64,000 nucleotides of DNA, from NCBI RefSeq assembly GCF_003946245.1, contig NZ_RHNN01000001.1, forward strand, positions 62,001-126,000, in the 5' to 3' direction. This stretch comes from Levilactobacillus cerevisiae (lineage in GTDB: Bacteria; Bacillota; Bacilli; Lactobacillales; Lactobacillaceae). The stretch's first letter is position 1. Each line of letters starts with the position of its first letter. Shown piece after piece: positions 18,534 through 24,680 of the stretch. A program made the position numbers and the translations under genes. The notes below the pieces were generated by a model. The model saw nothing but the letters and a program-made list of their open reading frames with translations, had not been told where the DNA came from and did no database searches.

Positions 18534-18685
18534 AAAAAAATCAGGACCGTGGGAGGCGGTCCTGATTGTTAAAGAAAACAGTCCGTTGAGGAGGACTAGG
18601 GGTAAATCAAGATTCGTGCGGAATCCATGCGGTGGTGCAAAAGGGGAGTGTGGTGCTTAACAGCTAATCGATTTGATTAGCTTGT
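18534..18685 (-). ncRNA. Candidate small regulatory RNA with C-rich loops
   Basis: A complete small transcription unit without a usable reading frame. The promoter at 18692-18720 would start RNA near 18685. The order along the minus strand is: a 5' hairpin AGCTAATC-AAATC-GATTAGCT (18662-18682); a single-stranded CTCCCC (18643-18648); a hairpin AGTCC-TCCTCAAC-GGACT (18580-18597); and a terminator with a stem of 10-11 bp whose loop is CCTCCCA (18540-18566), followed by seven T. CUCCCC, CCUCCU and CCUCCC can pair with Shine-Dalgarno sequences, as in C-rich Gram-positive regulatory RNAs. Length is about 150 nt. The only start codon (10-codon frame) lacks a ribosome binding site. Confidence 0.65.
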
Positions 18686-18691
18686 AGTTAT

Positions 18692-18720
18692 ATTATCGGG
18701 CAATTTGTTCATTTGTGCAA
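18692..18720 (-). promoter_or_regulatory. Promoter of the candidate small RNA
   Basis: Minus strand TTGCAC, a 17-base spacer and GATAAT. Confidence 0.65.
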
Positions 18721-18865
18721 TCAATATGCTCAGGTGGGTGATGGGGATTATTGGGTTGAATGCTCAGTGGAGGGGATGTATCGTTTGCCCTAGCCTAGGG
18801 GACGATGAGAATTAGCAAGCTGAAGAAGGGGCTACATAAATAAAAGTTCAACTTGTGCAGAAAAG

Positions 18866-18894
18866 TTGACTGTGAGAGAATAACATAATAAGAT
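18866..18894 (+). promoter_or_regulatory. Promoter of the PBECR4 leader transcript
   Basis: TTGACT (18866-18871), a 17-base spacer and TAAGAT (18889-18894). It faces away from the small-RNA promoter; about 145 bp separate the two -35 boxes and include the palindrome CCCTAG-C-CTAGGG (18788-18800). Confidence 0.6.
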
Positions 18895-18899
18895 AGCAA

Positions 18900-19092
18900 G
18901 TGAAGAAAAGGCATGACTGCTTAGCTGTCCCTTTCTTAATAATCTTGGTTTGGCGTGGCTGAGGTACGCTACGTTGCCTGACAGAGGCTTCATATCTGAT
19001 CACTAGTCCTAATTGCGGACGCTTCGCAATTCGTACCTGTAGTTTAAACTTTGAGCCGTCAGTTTATTTTAATAGGCTGACGGTATTTTTTT
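18900..19092 (+). ncRNA. Structured leader RNA ending in a terminator before the PBECR4 gene
   Basis: From the promoter above, a transcript of about 190 nt runs to an intrinsic terminator (CCGTCAG at 19056-19062 with CTGACGG at 19077-19083, then TATTTTTTT). It contains the perfect 7-bp hairpin AATTGCG-GACGCTT-CGCAATT (about 19012-19032), the palindrome AGTTTAAACT (about 19041-19050) and other short pairings such as GAAAAGG with CCCTTTC. No reading frame stands out. The ribosome binding site of the next gene lies a few bases after the T run, so the RNA could be an attenuated leader or an independent RNA with readthrough into the gene. Confidence 0.5.
19055..19092 (+). terminator. Terminator or attenuator before the PBECR4 gene
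   Basis: A 7-bp perfect stem CCGTCAG/CTGACGG with a T7 run. Confidence 0.8.
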
Positions 19093-19112
19093 GTAGAGGG
19101 AGTGAATCTTTG

Positions 19113-19693
19113 ATGACACGAGACGTGACCAATATTTCTTTAAATCATTTACTGATAAGTTCAGAGATCGATATTGATTTCAAAATGATTTTAGAGGACT
19201 ACCGGGCATGTTTTTCCGGTCACAAAGTTCGTGTTACGACTAATTACAATCGGATAAGTCAATTCGACGTTGTTTTCTCGGAAAATCAATTACCTCATTT
19301 GATGGGGTGGGAAAAAGTCAAAATAAGGGGAGTAAGTCTGCATCGACAATAATCGCCGATGTTGATTCAAAAAAATGGACGGTGAAGGATGCAAAGAAGA
19401 ATCCGCGCTGGCATGAAGCAAAGAAGCGAATGCTGAATTATAATATTATGCATCGTATATTTTTGGATCAAGATTTGATATCCATGGTTCTAACCAGTGA
19501 TATGAAACCGAATCGCTTGAAATTGGATATTGTGTTCGTTGCGAATAAGGCTCACGAATCGGTAGTCTTACGGTTGAGGAAGGCCAAAGGAAGCGATATA
19601 TTTGTGCCCACAACCTTACATACAGAAAGGTTAAATAATTCATATAATTTACGAAGGAGAACGACAATTAAGTCAATAGAGTGGGTAGATTAG
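19113..19693 (+). pseudogene. PBECR4-domain nuclease-like gene, interrupted by a -1 frameshift
   Basis: Two overlapping frames together encode one protein of about 193 residues. The first (ATG 19113 to 19352) ends its family-like part at FSENQLPHLMGWEK. The second frame continues with SQNKGSKSASTII and ends with DIFVPTTLHTERLNNSYNLRRRTTIKSIEWV. The motifs ENxPHLxGW and the C-terminal P-T-x-H segment resemble PBECR4 proteins (phage Barnase-EndoU-Colicin E5/D-RelE-like nuclease 4). The join falls at an A5 tract (about 19311-19315); six A would restore the frame. It may be a pseudogene, a slippage-expressed gene or a sequence error. Base composition is more AT-rich than its neighbours, which suggests acquired DNA. 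AGAGGGAG precedes the start. Confidence 0.65.
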
Positions 19694-19769
19694 TGATTAA
19701 CCGTTTTAAAGGCGACCTGACATTATTAGTGGTAAAATCCTTTGTACTTCCCGTCTACTCTAATGAATA

Positions 19770-19815
19770 AAACAGGAATCTGGCTAAATATTAATTTAGC
19801 CGGATTCCTGTTTTT
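19770..19815. terminator. Bidirectional terminator between the PBECR4 gene and tRNA-Ser
   Basis: AAACAGGAATCTGGCTAAAT pairs with ATTTAGCCGGATTCCTGTTT, with T runs on both strands. Confidence 0.9.
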
Positions 19816-19835
19816 ATGGTTCTTCAAACTCTTTA

Positions 19836-19923
19836 AGGAGAGTACAGGATTTGAACCTGCGCGCCGGTATTAGCCGGTTCGACGGATTTCGAGTCCGTTG
19901 CATTACCACTCTGCCAACTCTCC
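19836..19923 (-). tRNA. tRNA-Ser (anticodon CGA)
   Basis: On the minus strand the acceptor arms GGAGAGT and ACTCTCC pair over 7 bp. The D arm starts TTGGCAGAGTGGT, the anticodon arm ACGGACTCGAAATCCGT carries CGA, a long variable arm (GAACCGGCTAATACCGGC) marks a class II serine tRNA, and the T arm is CAGGTTCAAATCCTG. CCA is not encoded, consistent with maturation by RNase Z. It would read UCG codons. Confidence 0.95.
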
Positions 19924-19940
19924 AAGTCACTACTTAATAT

Positions 19941-19968
19941 ATTCTACCAATAATGACTATAAATGCAA
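19941..19968 (-). promoter_or_regulatory. tRNA-Ser promoter
   Basis: Minus strand TTGCAT, a 16-base spacer and TAGAAT, about 18 bases before the tRNA. Confidence 0.6.
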
Positions 19969-19975
19969 GCTTCAA

Positions 19976-20374
19976 TTAAAATTTTCGTTGACTGAGGACC
20001 ACCGGATCGAACGGATCAATCCAAATTGGCTCGGCATCTACCAGTCCCAGTGGGGAGATGTTCGCGCTATCTAGCTTGGCAGCCAGCAGTTGTTTATCTT
20101 CTTGTTTGGCAATCGCAATCTCCCAATCCGCCCATTCAGACTGCCAAGTGCCGCGACTGATAACAATGAGCAGCTGGTGCGCCTGCTTGATTTCTTTACG
20201 TAACCGTCGTCGAATTCCGCTAGCATTGTGTGACTGGAAACTAACTGGTGGTTCTTGTTCATGAAAGCTGACAGTCGGAAATTCCCAATATTTTTTCGCC
20301 CATTCGTGGAGTTGGATTTGAAACGAATGCGCCAACGGATCAGCCGAATGGTAGCTGATAAATAAATCACTCAT
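19976..20374 (-). CDS. Orphan TIR-like domain protein
   Basis: The 132-residue protein is essentially one TIR-like domain of the DUF1863/ThsB type: first strand LFISYHSAD (residues 4-12), the conserved SFHE segment (36-39), the helix GIRRRLRKEIKQAHQLLIVISRGTW, and WADWEIAIA, with Glu85 as the likely catalytic glutamate. Such domains in bacteria often make or cleave NAD-derived signals in phage defence (Thoeris). No ThsA-like effector is adjacent. It lies 52 bases from the tRNA on the same strand and is AT-richer than the core. The start is ATG 20374 with AGAAGGGA upstream. It is either part of an incomplete defence unit or a stand-alone signalling protein. Confidence 0.7.
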   Translation of the reverse strand: MSDLFISYHSADPLAHSFQIQLHEWAKKYWEFPTVSFHEQEPPVSFQSHNASGIRRRLRKEIKQAHQLLIVISRGTWQSEWADWEIAIAKQEDKQLLAAKLDSANISPLGLVDAEPIWIDPFDPVVLSQRKF

Positions 20375-20533
20375 AATCCAAACGTCCCTTCTGGTGAACT
20401 TGGCTTCATTGTAGACAAATTAAAAGTCAAAATGGTTACAGCAAGGTGTTTATCTTATGAAAACTATATAACAGTTCTAATTTATTTTCACGCAATAACG
20501 ATTCATCTGTTAAATGACTTCCTTAACAAGGAC

Positions 20534-20911
20534 TTAGCGGCCTAAATAGTGAAAGTCCGGATCATTCCCCACGGTGTAGCAGGCAAAGGCCTTGGCCAAT
20601 TCGTTGTGAAAGGTCACTAAGATTGCGGGTGTGGCCCAAGTCGACGCTGCCCAGAAAACAGTATCATCCGGTTCCCGATTATCGTTCGGGTAACGATAGT
20701 ACCCCCATTTCTCATCCCAAATAGTTCCCTGCGTGTTTAGCCAATCTTCGGCCAAGCCGGCCTGAACAACCGCCATAACGTCGCCATTATCGCGTATGAG
20801 TGCCGCCAGTTTATGCCAGTCTAGTTGCCAGTCATGTAGCTTAGGAGCCTGCTGGCGCGTTCCTAGGGGCGTGTGGCGCAACTGAATTGGGGCTAAGTCA
20901 ATAAAATCCAT
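20534..20911 (-). CDS. Uncharacterised 125-residue protein
   Basis: A soluble acidic protein rich in Trp (HDWQLDWHK, WDEKWGYYRYP, WAASTWATP) with no signal peptide, membrane segment or family motif that I recognise. ATG 20911 is chosen because AAAGGAAG lies 9 bases before it; an ATG three codons upstream is too close to that site. It lies upstream of the TIR-like gene on the same strand, with about 160 bases between them and no clear terminator, so the two could share a transcript. Function unknown. Confidence 0.55.
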   Translation of the reverse strand: MDFIDLAPIQLRHTPLGTRQQAPKLHDWQLDWHKLAALIRDNGDVMAVVQAGLAEDWLNTQGTIWDEKWGYYRYPNDNREPDDTVFWAASTWATPAILVTFHNELAKAFACYTVGNDPDFHYLGR

Positions 20912-21221
20912 TATAGTCATCTTCCTTTAGGTCTAGTTTACCCGTTCAATTTAAATTCGGCAGGTCGAGCCCAACTGGTGAACCAAATCTTGATTTACTT
21001 ATTCCGGCTTTGGTTGCTAGCAAAAAATCCCACCAAGAGGTTTGGTAGGACTACGACTACTGGTCTAACACAGGATCCACGCCAAACAGTAGATATAAGA
21101 TTTCCCATTCAGTGATAAACAGAGTCAATCTCAAAAGTTCTGCCCTTCGACATACTGCTTTTATAGTGAACAGGGATGAAGATGCTGGATGATTCAGTAA
21201 TCAGTGGGACGCAAGACAACC
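20912..21221. other. Intergenic stretch with one minus-strand terminator
   Basis: TCCTACCAA pairs with TTGGTGGGA on the minus strand (21022-21050), followed by T6; this probably ends the cupin transcript, although it lies 170 bases after the stop. No reading frame or RNA gene was recognised in the rest. Confidence 0.5.
21022..21050 (-). terminator. Minus-strand terminator after the cupin gene
   Basis: TCCTACCAA-ACCTC-TTGGTGGGA followed by TTTTTT on the minus strand. Confidence 0.7.
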
Positions 21222-21710
21222 CTAAGTCGTCAGTCGGTCAACCACGTCAACCAGTCCCGGATACTCGGCAGACAGTGTCTGTTGGCTGAGCAGGGTGAAA
21301 TCGTGAAAATCAAAGCCAGGGGCGACAACGCAGCTGACTAGGCAGAACGCGTTCGGTTCCGGGACCTCGGCCGCAAAAATGGTCTCTTTGGGGATGGTGA
21401 CTTGTAAATGCTCACCGGCTGCGACGTCGGCGCCCAACGTGACCTGATAGTAGTTACCATCTGGTGCGATGCAGTGAATCGCGATGGCTGCACCGTCGTG
21501 GTAGAACCACAATTCGTCGTGATTTAATTTATGAAAGCGGGAAGGGTGCGTACTGTCCAGCAGAAAATAGATTGCTGTGTAGTGATAGCGCGCGTCCTGA
21601 CTTCCATTATCAAAGAATTGGTCAGCGCTGCGGGAAGTTTCCCGGTACCAGCCGCCCTCTGGATGCGGTTTAAGTGCCAGCGCATCAATGTATTCTAGTT
21701 TGCCAGTCAT
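21222..21710 (-). CDS. Cupin-fold protein, DUF985 family
   Basis: The 162-residue protein matches the cupin_5/DUF985 family: LKPHPEGGWYRET near the N-terminus, YFLLDSTHPSRFHKL and DELWFYHDG in the core barrel, then the conserved CVVAPGFDFHDFTLL. Members are small beta-barrels, often annotated as hypothetical or epimerase-like, without an agreed reaction. The start is ATG 21710, 6 bases after GGAGG. It follows a 55-residue protein by 19 bases and probably shares its transcript. Confidence 0.85.
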   Translation of the reverse strand: MTGKLEYIDALALKPHPEGGWYRETSRSADQFFDNGSQDARYHYTAIYFLLDSTHPSRFHKLNHDELWFYHDGAAIAIHCIAPDGNYYQVTLGADVAAGEHLQVTIPKETIFAAEVPEPNAFCLVSCVVAPGFDFHDFTLLSQQTLSAEYPGLVDVVDRLTT

Positions 21711-21729
21711 GTTCTACCTCCAAGTAGAC

Positions 21730-21897
21730 TTACTGTTTTTCCCCCCAAGGTGATTGCGTTGCGGGGGAGATGCCTTTGGCCTGTTTAATGGCTTCATTCA
21801 AGGCGTTGCTGACTTCTTTAGGGGTTCGTTTGGTCAAATCCTGCTGCTTGAGCCATTCATAGGCCGCAGCTTCGAAAATATCTTCTGGAAAAGTCAT
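21730..21897 (-). CDS. Small uncharacterised protein (55 residues)
   Basis: It starts at ATG 21897 (MTFPEDIFEAAAYEWLK) after AAGGTGGTGAA. The frame is open upstream to 21942 but that part includes the promoter. The protein is short, helical and charged, with no recognised motif. It is the first gene of a two-gene minus-strand unit with the cupin protein and is preceded by an extended -10 box. Confidence 0.55.
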   Translation of the reverse strand: MTFPEDIFEAAAYEWLKQQDLTKRTPKEVSNALNEAIKQAKGISPATQSPWGEKQ

Positions 21898-21921
21898 GAT
21901 TGATTCACCACCTTGTCCTTG

Positions 21922-21930
21922 ATTATAGCA
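21922..21930 (-). promoter_or_regulatory. Extended -10 promoter of the small protein-cupin unit
   Basis: Minus strand TGCTATAAT; no clear -35 at 17 bases. Confidence 0.5.
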
Positions 21931-21954
21931 GAAGTGACGCAAGTTTTGGACAAA

Positions 21955-21987
21955 GAAAGACGGGTCTCGAGTTGCAAGATCCGTCGG
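21955..21987 (-). terminator. ndk terminator
   Basis: Minus strand GACGGATCT-TGCAACTCG-AGACCCGTC followed by TTTCTTT. Confidence 0.7.
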
Positions 21988-21993
21988 TAAAAT

Positions 21994-22467
21994 TTATTCA
22001 GTAACTTTTTCTTTCTTGGCAACTTGTTGGTGCGCTTCGACCGCTAATTCAGGGAACCAAATGGCAATTTCGTGATGCGCATTTTCCCGGCTGTCAGAGG
22101 TGTGGACAATATTTCTTAAGATGCCATCCGGATATTCGTGGGCAAAATCACCCCGAATGGTGCCTGGTTGGGCGTCATTGGGCCGTGTCTTACCTGCCAA
22201 ATTATGAACGGCCTTCACCACATCGGTCCCGGTCACAATGATAGCGACCAGGGGACCTTCCGTCATGTAGGTTTCAATCTCGTGGAAATAGGGTTTGTTG
22301 ACCTGATCACGGTAGTGCCTTTCAAGTTGTTCTGGGGTGGCGCGAACAACCTGCAATGCCGTAATTTGGTAGCGCTTACTTTCTAGTCTAGAAATAATCT
22401 CACCGATGTGGCCTTCAGCGACACCATCGGGTTTTACCAGTACCAAAGTCTTTTCTGAGTTTGCCAT
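21994..22467 (-). CDS. ndk: Nucleoside diphosphate kinase
   Basis: Ndk transfers the gamma phosphate of ATP to nucleoside diphosphates through a phosphohistidine. The product has the N-terminal TLVLVKPDGV strand, RPNDAQPGTIRGDF, and the active-site motif NIVHTSDS with its catalytic His. It is 157 residues, longer than the usual 140-150 because of a Lys/Glu-rich C-terminal tail (HQQVAKKEKVTE). Start ATG 22467 follows GGAGG. Its promoter is near consensus, and the 5' leader can form a hairpin (GAGCAA/TTGCTC, about 22489-22511). Confidence 0.95.
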   Translation of the reverse strand: MANSEKTLVLVKPDGVAEGHIGEIISRLESKRYQITALQVVRATPEQLERHYRDQVNKPYFHEIETYMTEGPLVAIIVTGTDVVKAVHNLAGKTRPNDAQPGTIRGDFAHEYPDGILRNIVHTSDSRENAHHEIAIWFPELAVEAHQQVAKKEKVTE

Positions 22468-22535
22468 GATAGAGACCTCCTTGGATTTTGAGCAACAATT
22501 TCTTATTGCTCATGACCTAACAAGTAACACCCCAA

Positions 22536-22564
22536 ATTGTAGAGGATTCTGGCGTCGACGTCAA
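22536..22564 (-). promoter_or_regulatory. ndk promoter
   Basis: Minus strand TTGACG, a 17-base spacer and TACAAT. Confidence 0.75.
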
Positions 22565-22565
22565 C

Positions 22566-22600
22566 TAATAAAGCAGTCCCCGTGAAAACGAGAACTGCTA
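22566..22600 (-). terminator. Terminator of the phosphatase-PspC unit
   Basis: Minus strand AGCAGTTCTCG and CACGGGGACTGCT pair around TTTT, followed by TTATT. Confidence 0.65.
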
Positions 22601-22609
22601 GGTGACCTC

Positions 22610-22795
22610 TTATTCAGGATTACCCATAATCATCCACAAGATGAGGTAGGCAATGAGCCCCGGAAAGGCAGGCGTAATGGCCAACAGGACGAAGAGTACC
22701 CGGGCCACATTGACGTTCCAATCAAAATGCTCAGCTAGTCCACCAAGCACGCCAGCGAAAACCCGATTGTGATTTGAACGGTGAATATTTTTCAT
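22610..22795 (-). CDS. PspC-domain membrane protein
   Basis: The 61-residue protein is a single PspC domain: RVFAGVLGGLAEHFDWNVNVARVLFVLL, then a hydrophobic segment (about residues 31-57) that spans the membrane. PspC proteins take part in envelope-stress signalling; in lactobacilli short stand-alone forms are common and often stress-induced. The start is ATG 22795 after GGAGG. It lies 23 bases after the phosphatase gene, with which it is co-transcribed. Confidence 0.85.
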   Translation of the reverse strand: MKNIHRSNHNRVFAGVLGGLAEHFDWNVNVARVLFVLLAITPAFPGLIAYLILWMIMGNPE

Positions 22796-22818
22796 GGTGA
22801 AGTCCTCCCTTGGTTTAA

Positions 22819-23481
22819 TTAAGACTGAAAATCAACCTTGTTAAAGAAGTCGACGTGGATATCATCGTCGGTAATGGTCAGCTTGGTGATACTGCCATTG
22901 ATGGTGGCAATGCCTTCATCGAGTTCTGGCGCGTACCGGTCGACGATGGAACGAATCGTCATGCCATGCGAGACGACCAGCACTTCATCGCCGTTCTTGG
23001 AGTTGGCGCGTAACTTATCGAAGCCGCGGTCCAAACGGGTCCAGAACATATCGTTGCTCTCGGCTTCGCCATAGAGGTCGGCCTGGTGAATCAGGTCGCG
23101 GGCCTTTTCTAGGCCGTACGTGCCCAGAACAGCGGACTCGGAGGTCAATTTGACTTGGGCCCCCACAAATTGCCACATTTGGTTCAGGTCATTGCCCTCA
23201 AAGTAGCCATGGCACTGTTCCCGGAATTCGGGGTACTGGTAAGAAACGATGTTCATGTTGGCTGGATTCTGTTTCAAAGCAATCCGTGCCGTTTCAATTG
23301 CCCGGCCAGAATCACTACTGTAGGCAGCGGTTAGGGGGATGCCCTTGAGTTGTTCACCGGCACGTTTGGCATCCGCCCGGCCTTTTTCGGTGAGCGGTGA
23401 ATCAATCCAACCTTGCACCTTATTGTAATGGTTCAGCATCGTCTGTCCGTGGCGGACAAAGTAGGCGGTAATTTTTTTCAT
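22819..23481 (-). CDS. Histidine phosphatase family protein
   Basis: The 220-residue protein has the phosphohistidine motif FVRHGQT near the N-terminus, the SSDSGRAIETA segment, and VVSHGMTIRS with the second catalytic His. This places it in the phosphoglycerate mutase-like branch of histidine phosphatases, which dephosphorylate small molecules or proteins. The substrate cannot be deduced, and it is not clearly the glycolytic enzyme. The start is ATG 23481 after AAGGAG. A TGCTATACT extended -10 box lies at 23526-23534 on the minus strand. Confidence 0.85.
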   Translation of the reverse strand: MKKITAYFVRHGQTMLNHYNKVQGWIDSPLTEKGRADAKRAGEQLKGIPLTAAYSSDSGRAIETARIALKQNPANMNIVSYQYPEFREQCHGYFEGNDLNQMWQFVGAQVKLTSESAVLGTYGLEKARDLIHQADLYGEAESNDMFWTRLDRGFDKLRANSKNGDEVLVVSHGMTIRSIVDRYAPELDEGIATINGSITKLTITDDDIHVDFFNKVDFQS

Positions 23482-23525
23482 AGTTAGTAAACTCCTTCGT
23501 CAACTTCGTAAGTGGTTACATGCTT

Positions 23526-23534
23526 AGTATAGCA
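23526..23534 (-). promoter_or_regulatory. Extended -10 promoter of the phosphatase-PspC unit
   Basis: Minus strand TGCTATACT; the -35 region is poor. Confidence 0.5.
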
Positions 23535-23623
23535 ATGCCAGCACGGGAACGCACTCATTTAGCTAAGTGAAATGGCTTTTCTCAAAAAAATAGGCCTTTT
23601 CCGCGCGCAACCGGGGTAAAAAA

Positions 23624-23632
23624 TGCTATGAT
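23624..23632 (+). promoter_or_regulatory. Extended -10 promoter of the PPK2 gene
   Basis: TGCTATGAT lies 24 bases before the start codon; no clear -35. Confidence 0.45.
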
Positions 23633-23656
23633 TTTTGTAACAGGAGGCGATGCGCA

Positions 23657-24538
23657 TTGAGTACTGAAAGTAGTTATCGTTACACGGGGGATCACCCCAT
23701 CGATCTCAGTCAGTTGGCGACCCGAGTCGACCGGGTTCCCGAACAAGCTGTGATCACCAATGCTCTAGAAGCCAACGTGGCCACCTTAAGTGACCTGCAG
23801 AGCAGGCTGTATTCTGAAAAGCAGACCGGTGTAATTATCATTCTCCAGGGGATGGATACGGCGGGGAAGGACGGTCTGATTCGCCACGTGTTGAGTGGCT
23901 TGAATCCATCGGGGACCAGTGTGATTAGCTTCAAACAGCCAACCCACCTCCAACTCAACCACGACTTCTTGTGGCGCATCAACCAGGCCTTGCCAGAACG
24001 CGGGGAGATTCGGATCTTCAACCGTTCCCAGTACGAGGACGTGTTGATCAGTCGGGTTCACCCGGAGATGCTCTTGAAGCAGAATCTGCCAGGGGTTAAG
24101 AGTCTTGACGACGTGGGCGACAAGTTTTTCGATCGGCGTTACCATGATCTCCGTCATTTTGAAACGTACCTACGTCACCAAGGCTTCGTGACCATCAAGT
24201 TTTTCTTGCACCTATCGCGAGAAGAACAGACCAATCGGTTTGAACGACGGATTGAAATTCCTAGCAAAAACTGGAAATTTTCACCCAGCGACATGCAAGA
24301 ACGGGCCTTCTGGGAAGATTATGAAGTTGCCTATACCAAGATGTTGGAAAATACGGCAACGAGCAAGGAACCTTGGTACCTGATTCCAGCGGATGATAAG
24401 GGCGTTGCCCGACTAATTGTATCGAACATCCTGGTCAAACGGATGCAAAATATTCATCCGACTTACCCCAAAGTCTCCGCGGAAACGAAAGAAAAATTAA
24501 AGTCCACTTTACACCAGCTAAAAGAGGGCGAATTGTAG
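23657..24538 (+). CDS. Polyphosphate kinase 2 family protein
   Basis: PPK2 enzymes transfer phosphate between polyphosphate and nucleotides. The 293-residue product has Walker A GMDTAGKDG (65-73), FKQPTHLQLNHDFLWR, the lid and Walker B region FNRSQYEDVL, and KFFLHLSREEQ, all in family order. The subclass (phosphorylating mono- or diphosphates) cannot be fixed by eye; the length and motifs fit the class common in lactobacilli. It starts at TTG 23657, 9 bases after CAGGAGG. It is a single gene. Confidence 0.9.
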   Translation: MSTESSYRYTGDHPIDLSQLATRVDRVPEQAVITNALEANVATLSDLQSRLYSEKQTGVIIILQGMDTAGKDGLIRHVLSGLNPSGTSVISFKQPTHLQLNHDFLWRINQALPERGEIRIFNRSQYEDVLISRVHPEMLLKQNLPGVKSLDDVGDKFFDRRYHDLRHFETYLRHQGFVTIKFFLHLSREEQTNRFERRIEIPSKNWKFSPSDMQERAFWEDYEVAYTKMLENTATSKEPWYLIPADDKGVARLIVSNILVKRMQNIHPTYPKVSAETKEKLKSTLHQLKEGEL

Positions 24539-24614
24539 CTAACAATAAGCTACACCTGTGGGATTATTAAGGATATATTAATTGGGTATTTGTATTTAGC
24601 AATTACTGAAAAAT

Positions 24615-24644
24615 TTGCTTCTCAAGTATGAAAAATGCTAAAGT
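24615..24644 (+). promoter_or_regulatory. mvaS promoter
   Basis: TTGCTT, an 18-base spacer and TAAAGT preceded by TGC. Confidence 0.5.
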
Positions 24645-24680
24645 AACGGTACTTAATTTCAGCTTTTTAGGAGGACTCAG

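Noticed and set aside
18604-18633. Ten-codon frame in the candidate small RNA (MDSARILIYP)
   Set aside because: No Shine-Dalgarno sequence precedes the ATG, so a coding role is not supported.
18900-19056. Tandem antitoxin RNA repeats like those of type III toxin-antitoxin loci
   Set aside because: I looked for repeats of 20-40 bases in the leader and found none; only the gene order resembles such loci.
19836-19923. tRNA-Ser as an integration site with a flanking att repeat
   Set aside because: No second copy of the tRNA 3' end was seen nearby, and no integrase gene is in the window.
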